Shown: piece after piece, positions 1 through 7,299 of the stretch
How the letters are laid out: each line of letters begins with the position of its first letter
How positions within the stretch are numbered: position 1 is the stretch's first letter
NCBI GenBank assembly: GCA_903868375.1
Contig: CAIPVD010000265.1
Coordinates: 1 to 10,373, forward strand
DNA: 10,373 bases
Source of the DNA: an uncultured delta proteobacterium
GTDB lineage: Bacteria > UBA10199 > GCA-002796325 > 1-14-0-20-49-13
Reading direction: 5' to 3'
Translations under genes and position numbers: made by a program
Notes under the pieces: generated by a model
The model's database searches: none
Told to the model about the DNA's origin: nothing
What the model saw: only the letters and a program-made list of their open reading frames with translations

Positions 1-180
1 AAGCACCGCCGTAGTTCCCGAGAATATTTTTTTAACATTGGATAACCGTGCGCCGGAAGAGGAATACTTAACGAGATTCACGACACCACCTACAAGGATG
101 TAGAGCGCTCTAGCTTCATCGACTTCGGAAAAGATCATGTCACAGGTCTTGAAGCTACAGACCTGCGAGATGCGCGTTCT
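1..180 (-). pseudogene. Fragment of a cyclic-nucleotide-binding (CRP/FNR-like) domain protein, truncated at its 5' end and by the window edge
   Basis: Read on the minus strand from 180 to 1, the frame stays open and resembles the first half of a cNMP-binding beta-roll. The segment CDMIFSEVDEARALYILVGG, then VVNLVKY, SSSGARLS and GTTAVL follows the family pattern G-x-x-IF-x-G-D-x-A-x-x-LYI-x-x-G-x-V-x-V, a variable loop with Gly, then a Gly-rich turn. The usual Gly of the E/QGD turn is replaced by Val. The frame is closed upstream by TGA at 183-181, and the only ATG (138-136) lies inside the domain with no Shine-Dalgarno sequence. The homology continues upstream of that ATG, so the 5' end appears lost against the pfk gene, whose stop is only 8 bases away. 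It could instead be a short functional protein starting at 138, or a gene with a sequencing frameshift; the rest lies outside the window. Confidence 0.5.
143..165. repeat. Perfect inverted repeat, 7-bp stem with 9-base loop, just past the pfk stop
   Basis: CAGGTCT at 143-149 is matched exactly by AGACCTG at 159-165. It lies about 24 bases downstream of the pfk stop in the direction of pfk transcription. No clear U-run follows (only CTTTTCC a few bases on), so it is not a convincing intrinsic terminator. It could be a 3'-end stabilising or weak termination hairpin, or chance. It lies within the cNMP-domain-like frame. Confidence 0.5.
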
Positions 181-188
181 TCACATAT

Positions 189-1229
189 CTAGTACTGAAA
201 CACCTTCGTCAGATTGTAGAAATCCTTGTCGATCGTTCTTATCTTCTTTGTGACAGTTTTTAATGGTACCCGGACAATATCTGTACCGCGCAGGGCTACC
301 ATTTTAGCAAAGTCACCGTCTTCAACGCAGTTCATGGCTTCAACTCCATAGCGAGTGGCAAGAACTCTGTCGTGCGCAGTTGGAGTTCCGCCGCGCTGAA
401 TGTGGCCCAACACCGTTACACGGGTCTCGTAACCCGTCACCGCTTCGATCTTTTCTGCTAATACCTGCCCAATTCCGCCAAGGCGAACGTGGCCAAATGC
501 ATCTTTGCCTTTGGAAGAAAGAATAACTTCTTTGCCTTTCTTTGTGACCATCTGCGCGCCTTCGGCAACGCAAACGATACTGAAGAATTTACCTGCATCG
601 TGGCGGCGCCTTATTGCTTCGCAGACCTCTTCGATCGTGAACGGATATTCTGGAACGAGGATCACATCGGCTCCACCGGCTAGCCCCGAATATGCAGCGA
701 TCCATCCGGCGTGACGGCCCATCACTTCGACGACCAGCACACGATTGTGAGACTCGGCAGTTGTGTGAAGCCTGTCGATAGCTTCGGTCGCAATAGAAAT
801 AGCTGTATCAAAACCAAATGTGAAGTCGGTTCCGGGCAGATCGTTATCGATCGTCTTGGGAACTCCGACCACCTGTATCTTTTTCCGTGAAAGTTTGTAA
901 GCTGCGCCCAAGGTATCCTCGCCACCAACGGCTATGATAACATCAAGGCCCATCTTTGCGATATTCTTAATGGCAAGCTTTGCCGTTCCTTCTTCTTTGA
1001 ACAGGTTCGTTCTTGACGTTCCGATAATCGTGCCACCACGGTACAAGATACCGCCAACGCTCTTTCTATCTAACATTATCGTTTCGCAAGTTAAGAGCCC
1101 CGCCCAGCCGTTTTTGATGCCGATTACCTGATCGCCAAACTGGCTCGCACGCCAAACGACGCCGCGAATAACAGCATTAAGCCCCGGGCAATCGCCGCCG
1201 CCGGTCAGTATCCCTATACGCCTTTTCAT
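189..1229 (-). CDS. pfkA: 6-phosphofructokinase, probably pyrophosphate-dependent
   Basis: The product is a cytosolic glycolytic enzyme that phosphorylates fructose 6-phosphate at C1. Its 346 residues match a bacterial PFK subunit. Family motifs appear in order: phosphoryl-donor loop GGGDCPGLNAV (10-20), GGTIIGTSR (65-73), GGEDT (102-106), PKTIDND (124-130) with the catalytic Asp region, MGRHAGWIA (170-178), LGHIQRGG (274-281) and the AHDR segment (285-288). ATP-using enzymes of the E. coli type have Gly at the two discriminating sites (GGDGS and PGTIDND); here they are Asp105 and Lys125, the pair known from PPi-dependent enzymes. I therefore infer PPi as donor, which would make the step reversible. 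The ATG at 1229 has an excellent Shine-Dalgarno sequence. A 77-base gap separates it from the exported-protein gene upstream, where only a weak promoter candidate is visible (TTGCGT at 1292-1287 with TATAGA at 1271-1266). Confidence 0.95.
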   Translation of the reverse strand: MKRRIGILTGGGDCPGLNAVIRGVVWRASQFGDQVIGIKNGWAGLLTCETIMLDRKSVGGILYRGGTIIGTSRTNLFKEEGTAKLAIKNIAKMGLDVIIAVGGEDTLGAAYKLSRKKIQVVGVPKTIDNDLPGTDFTFGFDTAISIATEAIDRLHTTAESHNRVLVVEVMGRHAGWIAAYSGLAGGADVILVPEYPFTIEEVCEAIRRRHDAGKFFSIVCVAEGAQMVTKKGKEVILSSKGKDAFGHVRLGGIGQVLAEKIEAVTGYETRVTVLGHIQRGGTPTAHDRVLATRYGVEAMNCVEDGDFAKMVALRGTDIVRVPLKTVTKKIRTIDKDFYNLTKVFQY

Positions 1230-1233
1230 TTAA

Positions 1234-1242
1234 TCTCCTCCT
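1234..1242 (-). promoter_or_regulatory. Strong Shine-Dalgarno sequence of the phosphofructokinase gene
   Basis: Read on the minus strand this is AGGAGGAGA, close to a full anti-16S match, ending 4 bases before the ATG at 1229-1227, with the AGGAG core about 8 bases away. It fixes the start and suggests high expression compared with murI and ctpA, which lack such a site. Confidence 0.85.
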
Positions 1243-1306
1243 AGTTGGTTTATTCGGTGTTGGCTTCTATAAAAAGATTGGGGAAAACGCAAGAAAAACC
1301 GAAAAT

Positions 1307-2785
1307 TTAGAATTGGGTCTTTTGAGCTGCAGCACATGAGATGCTGACAGACGGAGCTTGGCCGTCCGCAGGCGTTATCTTTTCTATTACGCACGTTTCA
1401 GGGAGAGGCTGGCCGGAGGCGTCGCTCGCAACAACATCTGTATTAACTTTTTGATTCTTTGTTAAGTACACCGTCTTTTCGTTACAAACATATGCTACAT
1501 CGCTGCCTACTATCGTGCCAAAGGCGCATGGGTCTTGCGGTTGCCTTGCTAACGCAACGGAAGTCGAACAGGCTGCCACCAATGGCCGATTGGCCAAAGG
1601 CGTGCCACATTCAACGATATCGCCACTGCAAACCGACATTGCAAATTTCTTCGATTGGCCGGTTACTATAATAAGATAATTTTCATCTGCACTTGGTGCG
1701 ATATTTTGCACTACACCGTCGATATCCGTAACACTATCCTTGCATCCTGAAGCGTTGACGAGCAAACCCGAATTGATCGATGCACTCGCCCCTATCAACC
1801 TTGGGACAAAAACCCTTGCAGTGCCTACCGCAGCGGTATCGGAACCTTGCGAACCACCACCAGAGGCGGCTGAACTGTCTGAAGTGCCGGTAGGTATGTG
1901 CTGTAAAAAGATCGCAGGCGGAATTTTTAATGCCGGTGCCCTGTAAGTGCCTGCGGCAACAACTGCCGGAGGAAGCACAGCTGGCGGAACAACAGAAGCG
2001 GCACCTCCCGCCCTATATGATGTGATCGCTGAAGCATACTGGGTATTCAGCAAGACACCGCTGGCTGCTGGCGGCGCTGAAACCGTTCCATCGTGAATAT
2101 CATTTGCTGCAACTTGTGCCGATGGCTCCGGTGTATTATTTTCCGCTACATTATTATTGGTTTCGACATTCGTCGTCGATGCCTCTACTTTATCAACTTT
2201 CGGTTCCACTCTCGATTCAGCGGCTTCCCGAACTACAACGGGAACTTGTTGCTCGACTCTTGGAGTGGAAAGGTCGATGGCAGACGAAGTCCTTACCGTA
2301 ACCGAAGGTATGGCTGACCTAGTCGCTACCTCGTTATTTACAGGCGCTTCCTCCACAGGTGATGCAACTTTGGTCGTTACAACTTCGACCTTAACCGGCT
2401 CCGGCACAGAAGGAACTGTCTCTTGGGCCGGCGATGGAACTGGAGCCTGGTCCACTACGGTCGCAGGCTGCACCGTCACCGCTGGCGCCGTCTCCCAATC
2501 TTTAGGTGCCGCTATGTCCGCCTCTTTTTTGGATGCAAATTTCGTTTCGCCGTTATCCGGTTTTTTATCGATTGAAATAGCCTTCGCAACTTTATTCGGG
2601 AGATCTGCTATCCAACCGATAAACGATTTGAACGGTTGGGTAAGCCACGACAAAACACCAGCATCTACCGTTTCTTGATTTTCGGTTACACTTACGGTAT
2701 TTGCAGAAAAACTTGGATGTGGCACGGCGATCTGCACCGCAAGGGCTATCAAAACAATGGTGATGAATTTGCCAAATTTCTTCAT
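1307..2785 (-). CDS. Exported protein of unknown function: Pro/Ala/Val/Thr-rich central region and C-terminal Cys-rich domain
   Basis: I do not recognise this 492-residue protein. It starts with a typical Sec signal peptide: MKKFGKF, a hydrophobic stretch (TIVLIALAVQIAV), and a likely cleavage after PSFSA (about residue 28). There is no lipobox Cys. Residues about 90-230 are low in complexity and rich in Pro, Val, Ala, Thr and Glu, probably a disordered spacer. A Pro/Ala segment (about 235-300) and a Gly/Ser linker (about 300-317) follow. The last 145 residues look folded and contain all eight cysteines (348, 386, 393, 406, 420, 434, 465, 484), an even number that would allow four disulfides outside the cytoplasm. 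I prefer the ATG at 2785, with GGGAAG upstream, over a TTG at 2806 that would put a charged extension before the signal peptide. It lies 124 bases downstream of ctpA. It could be a surface or envelope protein. Confidence 0.8.
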   Translation of the reverse strand: MKKFGKFITIVLIALAVQIAVPHPSFSANTVSVTENQETVDAGVLSWLTQPFKSFIGWIADLPNKVAKAISIDKKPDNGETKFASKKEADIAAPKDWETAPAVTVQPATVVDQAPVPSPAQETVPSVPEPVKVEVVTTKVASPVEEAPVNNEVATRSAIPSVTVRTSSAIDLSTPRVEQQVPVVVREAAESRVEPKVDKVEASTTNVETNNNVAENNTPEPSAQVAANDIHDGTVSAPPAASGVLLNTQYASAITSYRAGGAASVVPPAVLPPAVVAAGTYRAPALKIPPAIFLQHIPTGTSDSSAASGGGSQGSDTAAVGTARVFVPRLIGASASINSGLLVNASGCKDSVTDIDGVVQNIAPSADENYLIIVTGQSKKFAMSVCSGDIVECGTPLANRPLVAACSTSVALARQPQDPCAFGTIVGSDVAYVCNEKTVYLTKNQKVNTDVVASDASGQPLPETCVIEKITPADGQAPSVSISCAAAQKTQF

Positions 2786-2909
2786 ATTTGCTTCCCGGGA
2801 AGACAATTAAGCAAGAAACATGCCACAGAACGTGAGGTTTAACAGATTGATATAACTGAATATTTTGAGTTAAAAAACGGCTTAGCGGGTCAAAATGAAC
2901 CCTGTCAAA
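2786..2909 (-). other. Intergenic region between ctpA and the exported-protein gene
   Basis: These 124 bases contain no gene. On the minus strand, TTGACA (2907-2902) and TTGACC (2892-2887) recur 15 bases apart, but neither has a good -10 element at the normal distance. A weak imperfect hairpin (GGG-TCA/TGA-CCC) lies between them, and a T6 run comes about 10 bases later, too far for a clear intrinsic terminator. The AT-rich part towards the exported-protein gene (TATATC and AATATT) could hold a promoter, but I cannot place one firmly. Confidence 0.3.
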
Positions 2910-4196
2910 TTACTTGGCGCTATCAGTTTGAGAGCCGCTCTTAAATATCTCCCAGCTCTTTAAATAGTCGAGCGCGGCCTTTTTCTGGTAGTCGATCTTT
3001 GTATTTCCAGAGATCACCTTCGAAGGCTTCGACGATTCAAGCTTATCTGCAGGTACTTCTAAGTGGCCGGGCAGGTCTTTTTCTCTGATCTGCTGCTGCT
3101 TATTTTCTTTGGCGGTCGTATCTGGCGGCTGATCTTCCACAACTATATCTGGAGTGATGCCTTGCGCCTGGATCGATCTGCCCTTGGGTGTAAAATAAAG
3201 TGCGATGGTTAGCTTAAGCGCGCTTCCGTCGTCCATTTCTATTACCGTCTGAACGCTACCCTTTCCAAATGTCTGCGTGCCAAGCACTACAGCCCTTGCA
3301 TGGTCCTGCAATGCGCCGGCAACGATCTCCGAGGCAGATGCGGTTCCGCCGTTCACGAGTATTATTATGGGATAGTTTTCCTGTTTTTTGCCTGAACTTG
3401 CCTCGCGTCTGTCGATCTCTTTGCCCCTGCTTTCAGTCGTAACAATTATTCCCTTATCAAGGAATAAATCTGCCACCTCGACCGCTTGATCCAAGAGTCC
3501 GCCAGGATTATCGCGCATGTCGAGCATTAAACCTTTAAGTGCGTTTGCCTTCGCGAACTTATCGAGCTGCTTCGCAAGATCTTTCGCCGTTCGTTCCTGA
3601 AAGCTTCTGATCTTTACGTAGCCATATTCGTTCTCGAGAATTTCGGCGCGAACGCTTGGAATTTTTATTATCTCTCTTGCAACCGCGATATCTATCGGAT
3701 GTTTTGCATCGTCGCGAATAATGGTCAGCGTAACCTTCGAACCGATCTTGCCACGCATTTTAATAACTGCATCGGAAAGGTCGAAATCTTTCGTGGAAAC
3801 TCCGTCTATCTTAAGTATCTTGTCGCCGGTTTTAAGCCCCGCTTTTTCAGCTGGAGAACCTTCGATGGGGGCAACAACCGTTAGAACGCCGTCTCTGAAC
3901 CAAACTTCAACGCCGATACCGCCGAACTTTCCGGACGTATCGACCTTCAATTCTTTGTAAGCCGAAGGCGGCATGAAGACCGTATGAGGATCGAGGCCAG
4001 AGAGCATCCCCTTTATAGCGTTTCTGACCAGCACGCCATCATCAACTTCATCGACGTAGTTCTTTTCTACCTGGCTTAAAACCTTGGAAAGTATGTGAAG
4101 TTCTTTGTAGCCATCTTCCGAAAGCGAAAATGCCTTGCCTGAAAAACCAAGTGAAACAAGGAAAAAAACGGCTAGAAGGATCTTCTTTCGAGACAT
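2910..4196 (-). CDS. ctpA: Carboxyl-terminal processing protease, S41 family, with PDZ domain
   Basis: This is a periplasmic serine protease of the Ctp/Prc (tail-specific) family, which cleaves envelope proteins from exposed C-termini and in several bacteria controls peptidoglycan hydrolases. From the ATG at 4196 it has 428 residues: signal peptide MSRKKILLAVFFLVSLGFSG, an N-terminal helical segment with the family motif GLDPHTVFM (67-75), a PDZ domain (about 83-165, GIGVEV and the GSPAEKAGLKTGDKILKIDG core), then the S41 catalytic domain. The catalytic Ser287 lies in NGGTASASE, Lys312 in FGKGSVQ and Gln316 four residues later; the Ser-Lys distance of 25 is that of E. coli Prc. A charged Lys/Gln tail follows. 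An in-frame GTG at 4217 would add seven residues before the signal peptide and seems less likely. No strong ribosome site is visible for either start. It lies about 40 bases after murI and is probably cotranscribed. Confidence 0.95.
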   Translation of the reverse strand: MSRKKILLAVFFLVSLGFSGKAFSLSEDGYKELHILSKVLSQVEKNYVDEVDDGVLVRNAIKGMLSGLDPHTVFMPPSAYKELKVDTSGKFGGIGVEVWFRDGVLTVVAPIEGSPAEKAGLKTGDKILKIDGVSTKDFDLSDAVIKMRGKIGSKVTLTIIRDDAKHPIDIAVAREIIKIPSVRAEILENEYGYVKIRSFQERTAKDLAKQLDKFAKANALKGLMLDMRDNPGGLLDQAVEVADLFLDKGIIVTTESRGKEIDRREASSGKKQENYPIIILVNGGTASASEIVAGALQDHARAVVLGTQTFGKGSVQTVIEMDDGSALKLTIALYFTPKGRSIQAQGITPDIVVEDQPPDTTAKENKQQQIREKDLPGHLEVPADKLESSKPSKVISGNTKIDYQKKAALDYLKSWEIFKSGSQTDSAK

Positions 4197-4236
4197 AATA
4201 TGGAAATAATATACCACCGAATCAGTTTATGCGCAA

Positions 4237-5031
4237 CTATAACTCCACTCTTTTTACCGGCGGGATGCCTTTCCCCAGGAAATTCAACGCCACCGCTTCA
4301 AAGCGCGCCGGCAGGTCCGTAACATATAGCTGATAACTTGGGCGAGCGTTGCCGTTAATAAGCAGCCCATTCTTCGCGAGTTCATCCTTCACGGATTCAG
4401 CCACAGTCTCCGCCGAATCTATAAGGGCGACACCAGAGCCTACCACTTCCTGAATAACACTCTTAAGCAATGGATAATGCGTGCAGCCGAGTATTAGCGT
4501 ATCGATATTCTCGTTCCGAAACGATTCCAGATAAATTTTCGCGGTGAGTTTTGTGACTTCGGTGTCTGTCCAGCCTTCTTCCACAAGCGGGACAAATAGC
4601 GGACAGGCGAGACTTACAACGCGGGCATTCGGTTCATATTCTTTTAAGAGCCTTGCATATGCATTGCTGCCGATGGTCGCCGACGTTCCTATCACGCCGA
4701 TGTGTTTCGTCTTGCTCTTTGCAAGTGCAGCCTTGGCTCCTGGTTCGATAACGCCTATCACCGGAACATCTACTGTCTTGCGGAGATGCTCGAGGCTATA
4801 GGCCGAAGATGTGTTGCACGCAACGACCAGCGCCTTAATTCCGCGCTGCGCCAGGAAATGCGCGTTCTGGATGGAATATTTGATTACAGTTTCGGCGGAC
4901 TTGGTGCCGTACGGAACGCGCGCGGTATCGCCCAAGTAAATGAGCGATTCATGTGGCAACGCGCGCCTAATTGCAGAAAATACAGTTAGGCCGCCTACGC
5001 CTGAATCGAATATGCCTATAGATCTGTTCAT
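4237..5031 (-). CDS. murI: Glutamate racemase
   Basis: The enzyme converts L-glutamate to the D-glutamate used in peptidoglycan stem peptides, in the cytosol and without cofactor. Its 264 residues are the normal length. Both halves of the pseudo-symmetric active site are present: DSGVGGLTV (9-17) with the conserved Asp9/Ser10, LGDTARVPYG (33-42), VVACNTSSA with the first catalytic Cys72, and LGCTHYPLL with the second Cys183 and its partner His185. IGVIGT (111-116) is also a family segment. The ATG at 5031 is the only start that keeps the N-terminal strand MNRSIGIFDSG; no good Shine-Dalgarno precedes it. The J-like gene stops 54 bases upstream and ctpA follows closely, so two cell-wall-related genes may sit at the end of a longer transcript. 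A TTGACT in the 54-base gap lacks a good -10, so an internal promoter is uncertain. Confidence 0.96.
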   Translation of the reverse strand: MNRSIGIFDSGVGGLTVFSAIRRALPHESLIYLGDTARVPYGTKSAETVIKYSIQNAHFLAQRGIKALVVACNTSSAYSLEHLRKTVDVPVIGVIEPGAKAALAKSKTKHIGVIGTSATIGSNAYARLLKEYEPNARVVSLACPLFVPLVEEGWTDTEVTKLTAKIYLESFRNENIDTLILGCTHYPLLKSVIQEVVGSGVALIDSAETVAESVKDELAKNGLLINGNARPSYQLYVTDLPARFEAVALNFLGKGIPPVKRVEL

Positions 5032-5085
5032 TTCGTGGCTAGGGATATCTACAAAGGGAGCGATAAGTCAAAGGGATTTTATAAG

Positions 5086-7296
5086 TTACTCGGTTGGTGG
5101 CTCGGGCAAAAGTTTGGCCTGTGCGTCTGGAAGAGAGCTGCCGGTTAGATGTTCTTCAAGCACGCCAAGGTAAGCCTCGACCACCGCCCTAAATTCCTGG
5201 AATTTTTCGGTCGCTCCGGCGTCGTCTTGATGTAAGTAGTCTGGGTAATATCTTTTGGCGGCTAGATGATAAGCCTTTCCGATGGATTCCTTATCTGCGG
5301 TAAATAACGAAACACCAAGCAGTTGCGCGGCCATTAGCAGCACCAGTTCAGCCTTCTTGGTTCTTGCCTCACTTAGATCAACGCCGGTTGAGATCTTAAG
5401 CGCGGTCTCATATACCTTTTCAACGCGATCTTTCAGCCCATAAGAAATATGCAAATCGAATTCGGCAGCGGCGAGCAGTGCCTCAACTCTCCTAACGAAC
5501 TCGCTTCTATCATTTTCGGCAAGCGCTAGCACCAGTTCTTTATTGTTGGTTATGACAACCGGGCAGCCCTTCAAAATATCTAGCCGCGCAGTTAATTCGA
5601 TAAGTGGCACTGTCATCAATTCCTTAAGATGCTTCATTACTGTCATAAAGCGCGGAATGGCTATTTCCCATCCCATCATCTTTCGCAACTTCCCGGGGCT
5701 TTCAGCAAGAACTAGGAACTTTTTTCTATTTTTCCCGCGTAGGCTTAGTATTCTTTTTAGGTTTTGAGTATATTCTATCTGGCAGTTCTTGAAAAGAGGT
5801 GCATTCCAAAGACGCTCAAGGTCCGCAAATCTCCACGGGGAACGTCCTGCAAGATAAGCAGAGATAGCACGATAAGTTACGGCTGGAGTATCCTTCACAC
5901 ACATCTCTTCAATTTTATGAATGTCAACTCGTTGAGCTGCGGTTAGTTCATTCCTTCCAATTGCCCACGCGGTGAATAGATTTCTAACGCCATATTTCTC
6001 TTTATTCTGAACCATGGCCTGGTAATCGATGGCTTTGACTTCTTTCAATCCTATTACTTGGCCGATATCTTCGCCGATGGTTTCCGAAACCGCTAAGATC
6101 AAATTAATATCTTCACCTGCGACAGTCTTTAAGAATCTCAACGCTCCGGCACGATTCGGTCCTTTAAGATGTTTTGCAACTTCATTTAGGACTGCGGGCG
6201 GGAAATAGTCGTCTTTTTCGGGGCGAAGCCTCAACAGATCTTCGAGCATTGCCCTATGGATATTACGGCTTTCTCCAAAGACCACATTATCCAATTCGAA
6301 CAGGCCCGTTCCAACAGGAGTGGTCATCGCCATTGGCCCCACTGGAATCAAACCCATTTCCGTTACGGCCGCAATGGCCTTTCTCTCGGCCGCATCCAGA
6401 TCTGCCATTACACCCAAGTCTCTTTCCCATCTATCGAACTGTTCTTCGCTTCGCTGATGCTCTTCGTTAATTAGCCAGTGGAGAATATCTTTATCAATTA
6501 GCGTTTGGACTATTAATGTTGCGTAATGTGCAGGAGCATTCCGAAGATTCAATAATATATCCTGTCCACCCATAATATCTTCGTTACCAAAACCGCTAGT
6601 CTCTCTTTCGGTTCGCATGAAGTTTTTCGTAGCCTTAACAAGCGTCTTGAAAGCATAAACTGAAATGGCTGTCGGCGCATTGCTGGAGATCGCCATCAAG
6701 TAACGCCACGCCCTATTCACCTGGTCGGCTAGATCACATGAGTCGAAAAACTCATTTTCTTCATCTTCTTCGCCAAGAAGATCTCTAGCTATTGGGTCGA
6801 CCATTCCAGATGTAACGATCCGCGGATTGCCTCGAAGCGCTGCTTGAAAGATCGCATCGTTTACCAGATCGCTCCCGTAAGCAGCCATGCCTAGAAGATC
6901 GTATATTCGGATAGTTCCAGCGCGCGCGGCTTGCTCGATACTGTCCAGGACATCTTTAAATTCTGCCAGCCCTTCGGGCGTTTTGGGTTTCGAATCAAAC
7001 CCGACTAGCAGATTAAATCTTTCCTGATCGATATCTGTTAATTTTAGGCCGGCATCATTTTTTCTAGCCGGAACTTGCGTTCTTTCTTCGCCACCATCAG
7101 ATGCTACCGCATATCGATACATCGGCGGCGTGACAGGTACGGAAACGGGGCCAAATTGTTTATTGAACGCCGCAAGAGTTGGTGTTTCATATGGATTCCA
7201 TCCGCCAAAAAGCGAAGCGGACGTGTAAGTCTGCACCGTGCTACCGGCAGCGATTGGAATTCCTGAAAGAAGATTTAAAGGTACGAGCGTTGCCAT
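5086..7296 (-). CDS. Large helical protein with an N-terminal module shared with the adjacent sigma-like protein and a C-terminal degenerate J-domain
   Basis: I do not recognise the 736-residue protein as a whole. Residues 23-62 (YTSASLFGG, a 14-residue spacer, then QFGPVSVPVTPPMYRY) match the start of the neighbouring sigma-like protein. The middle (about 85-640) is charged, looks mostly alpha-helical, and has an acidic run (GEEDEENEFFDS, about 175-186). No transmembrane segment or signal peptide is evident, so I expect it in the cytoplasm. Residues about 656-716 resemble a J-domain: LLGVSLFTADKESIGKAY, LAAKRYYPDY, then a helix FQEFRAVVEAYLGVL. The catalytic HPD tripeptide is YPD (684-686), so normal DnaK stimulation is unlikely. 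The ATG at 7296 follows the sigma gene's stop by 3 bases, with a Shine-Dalgarno inside that gene, so translation is probably coupled. A partner or regulator of the sigma-like protein is possible, but this is inference. Confidence 0.85.
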   Translation of the reverse strand: MATLVPLNLLSGIPIAAGSTVQTYTSASLFGGWNPYETPTLAAFNKQFGPVSVPVTPPMYRYAVASDGGEERTQVPARKNDAGLKLTDIDQERFNLLVGFDSKPKTPEGLAEFKDVLDSIEQAARAGTIRIYDLLGMAAYGSDLVNDAIFQAALRGNPRIVTSGMVDPIARDLLGEEDEENEFFDSCDLADQVNRAWRYLMAISSNAPTAISVYAFKTLVKATKNFMRTERETSGFGNEDIMGGQDILLNLRNAPAHYATLIVQTLIDKDILHWLINEEHQRSEEQFDRWERDLGVMADLDAAERKAIAAVTEMGLIPVGPMAMTTPVGTGLFELDNVVFGESRNIHRAMLEDLLRLRPEKDDYFPPAVLNEVAKHLKGPNRAGALRFLKTVAGEDINLILAVSETIGEDIGQVIGLKEVKAIDYQAMVQNKEKYGVRNLFTAWAIGRNELTAAQRVDIHKIEEMCVKDTPAVTYRAISAYLAGRSPWRFADLERLWNAPLFKNCQIEYTQNLKRILSLRGKNRKKFLVLAESPGKLRKMMGWEIAIPRFMTVMKHLKELMTVPLIELTARLDILKGCPVVITNNKELVLALAENDRSEFVRRVEALLAAAEFDLHISYGLKDRVEKVYETALKISTGVDLSEARTKKAELVLLMAAQLLGVSLFTADKESIGKAYHLAAKRYYPDYLHQDDAGATEKFQEFRAVVEAYLGVLEEHLTGSSLPDAQAKLLPEPPTE
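7111..7230 (-). repeat. Copy 1 of the shared 5' module, in the J-like gene
   Basis: Two blocks are nearly identical to the start of the sigma-like gene: 7111-7158 against 8233-8280 (43 of 48 bases equal by hand alignment) and 7202-7230 against 8324-8352 (27 of 29). The divergent spacer between blocks is 43 bases in both copies. This is direct-repeat DNA encoding the same N-terminal motif, not a mobile element with recognisable ends. Confidence 0.8.
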
Positions 7297-7299
7297 GTT

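Noticed and set aside
2157..2678. 173-codon open frame on the plus strand, rich in Ser and Thr
   Set aside because: It lies antisense to the exported protein and reflects the low-complexity Pro/Val/Thr codons of that gene. It has no ribosome site and no family motif.
2887..2902. Imperfect hairpin after ctpA as an intrinsic terminator
   Set aside because: The stem is short with a bulge, and the T6 run begins about 10 bases after it.
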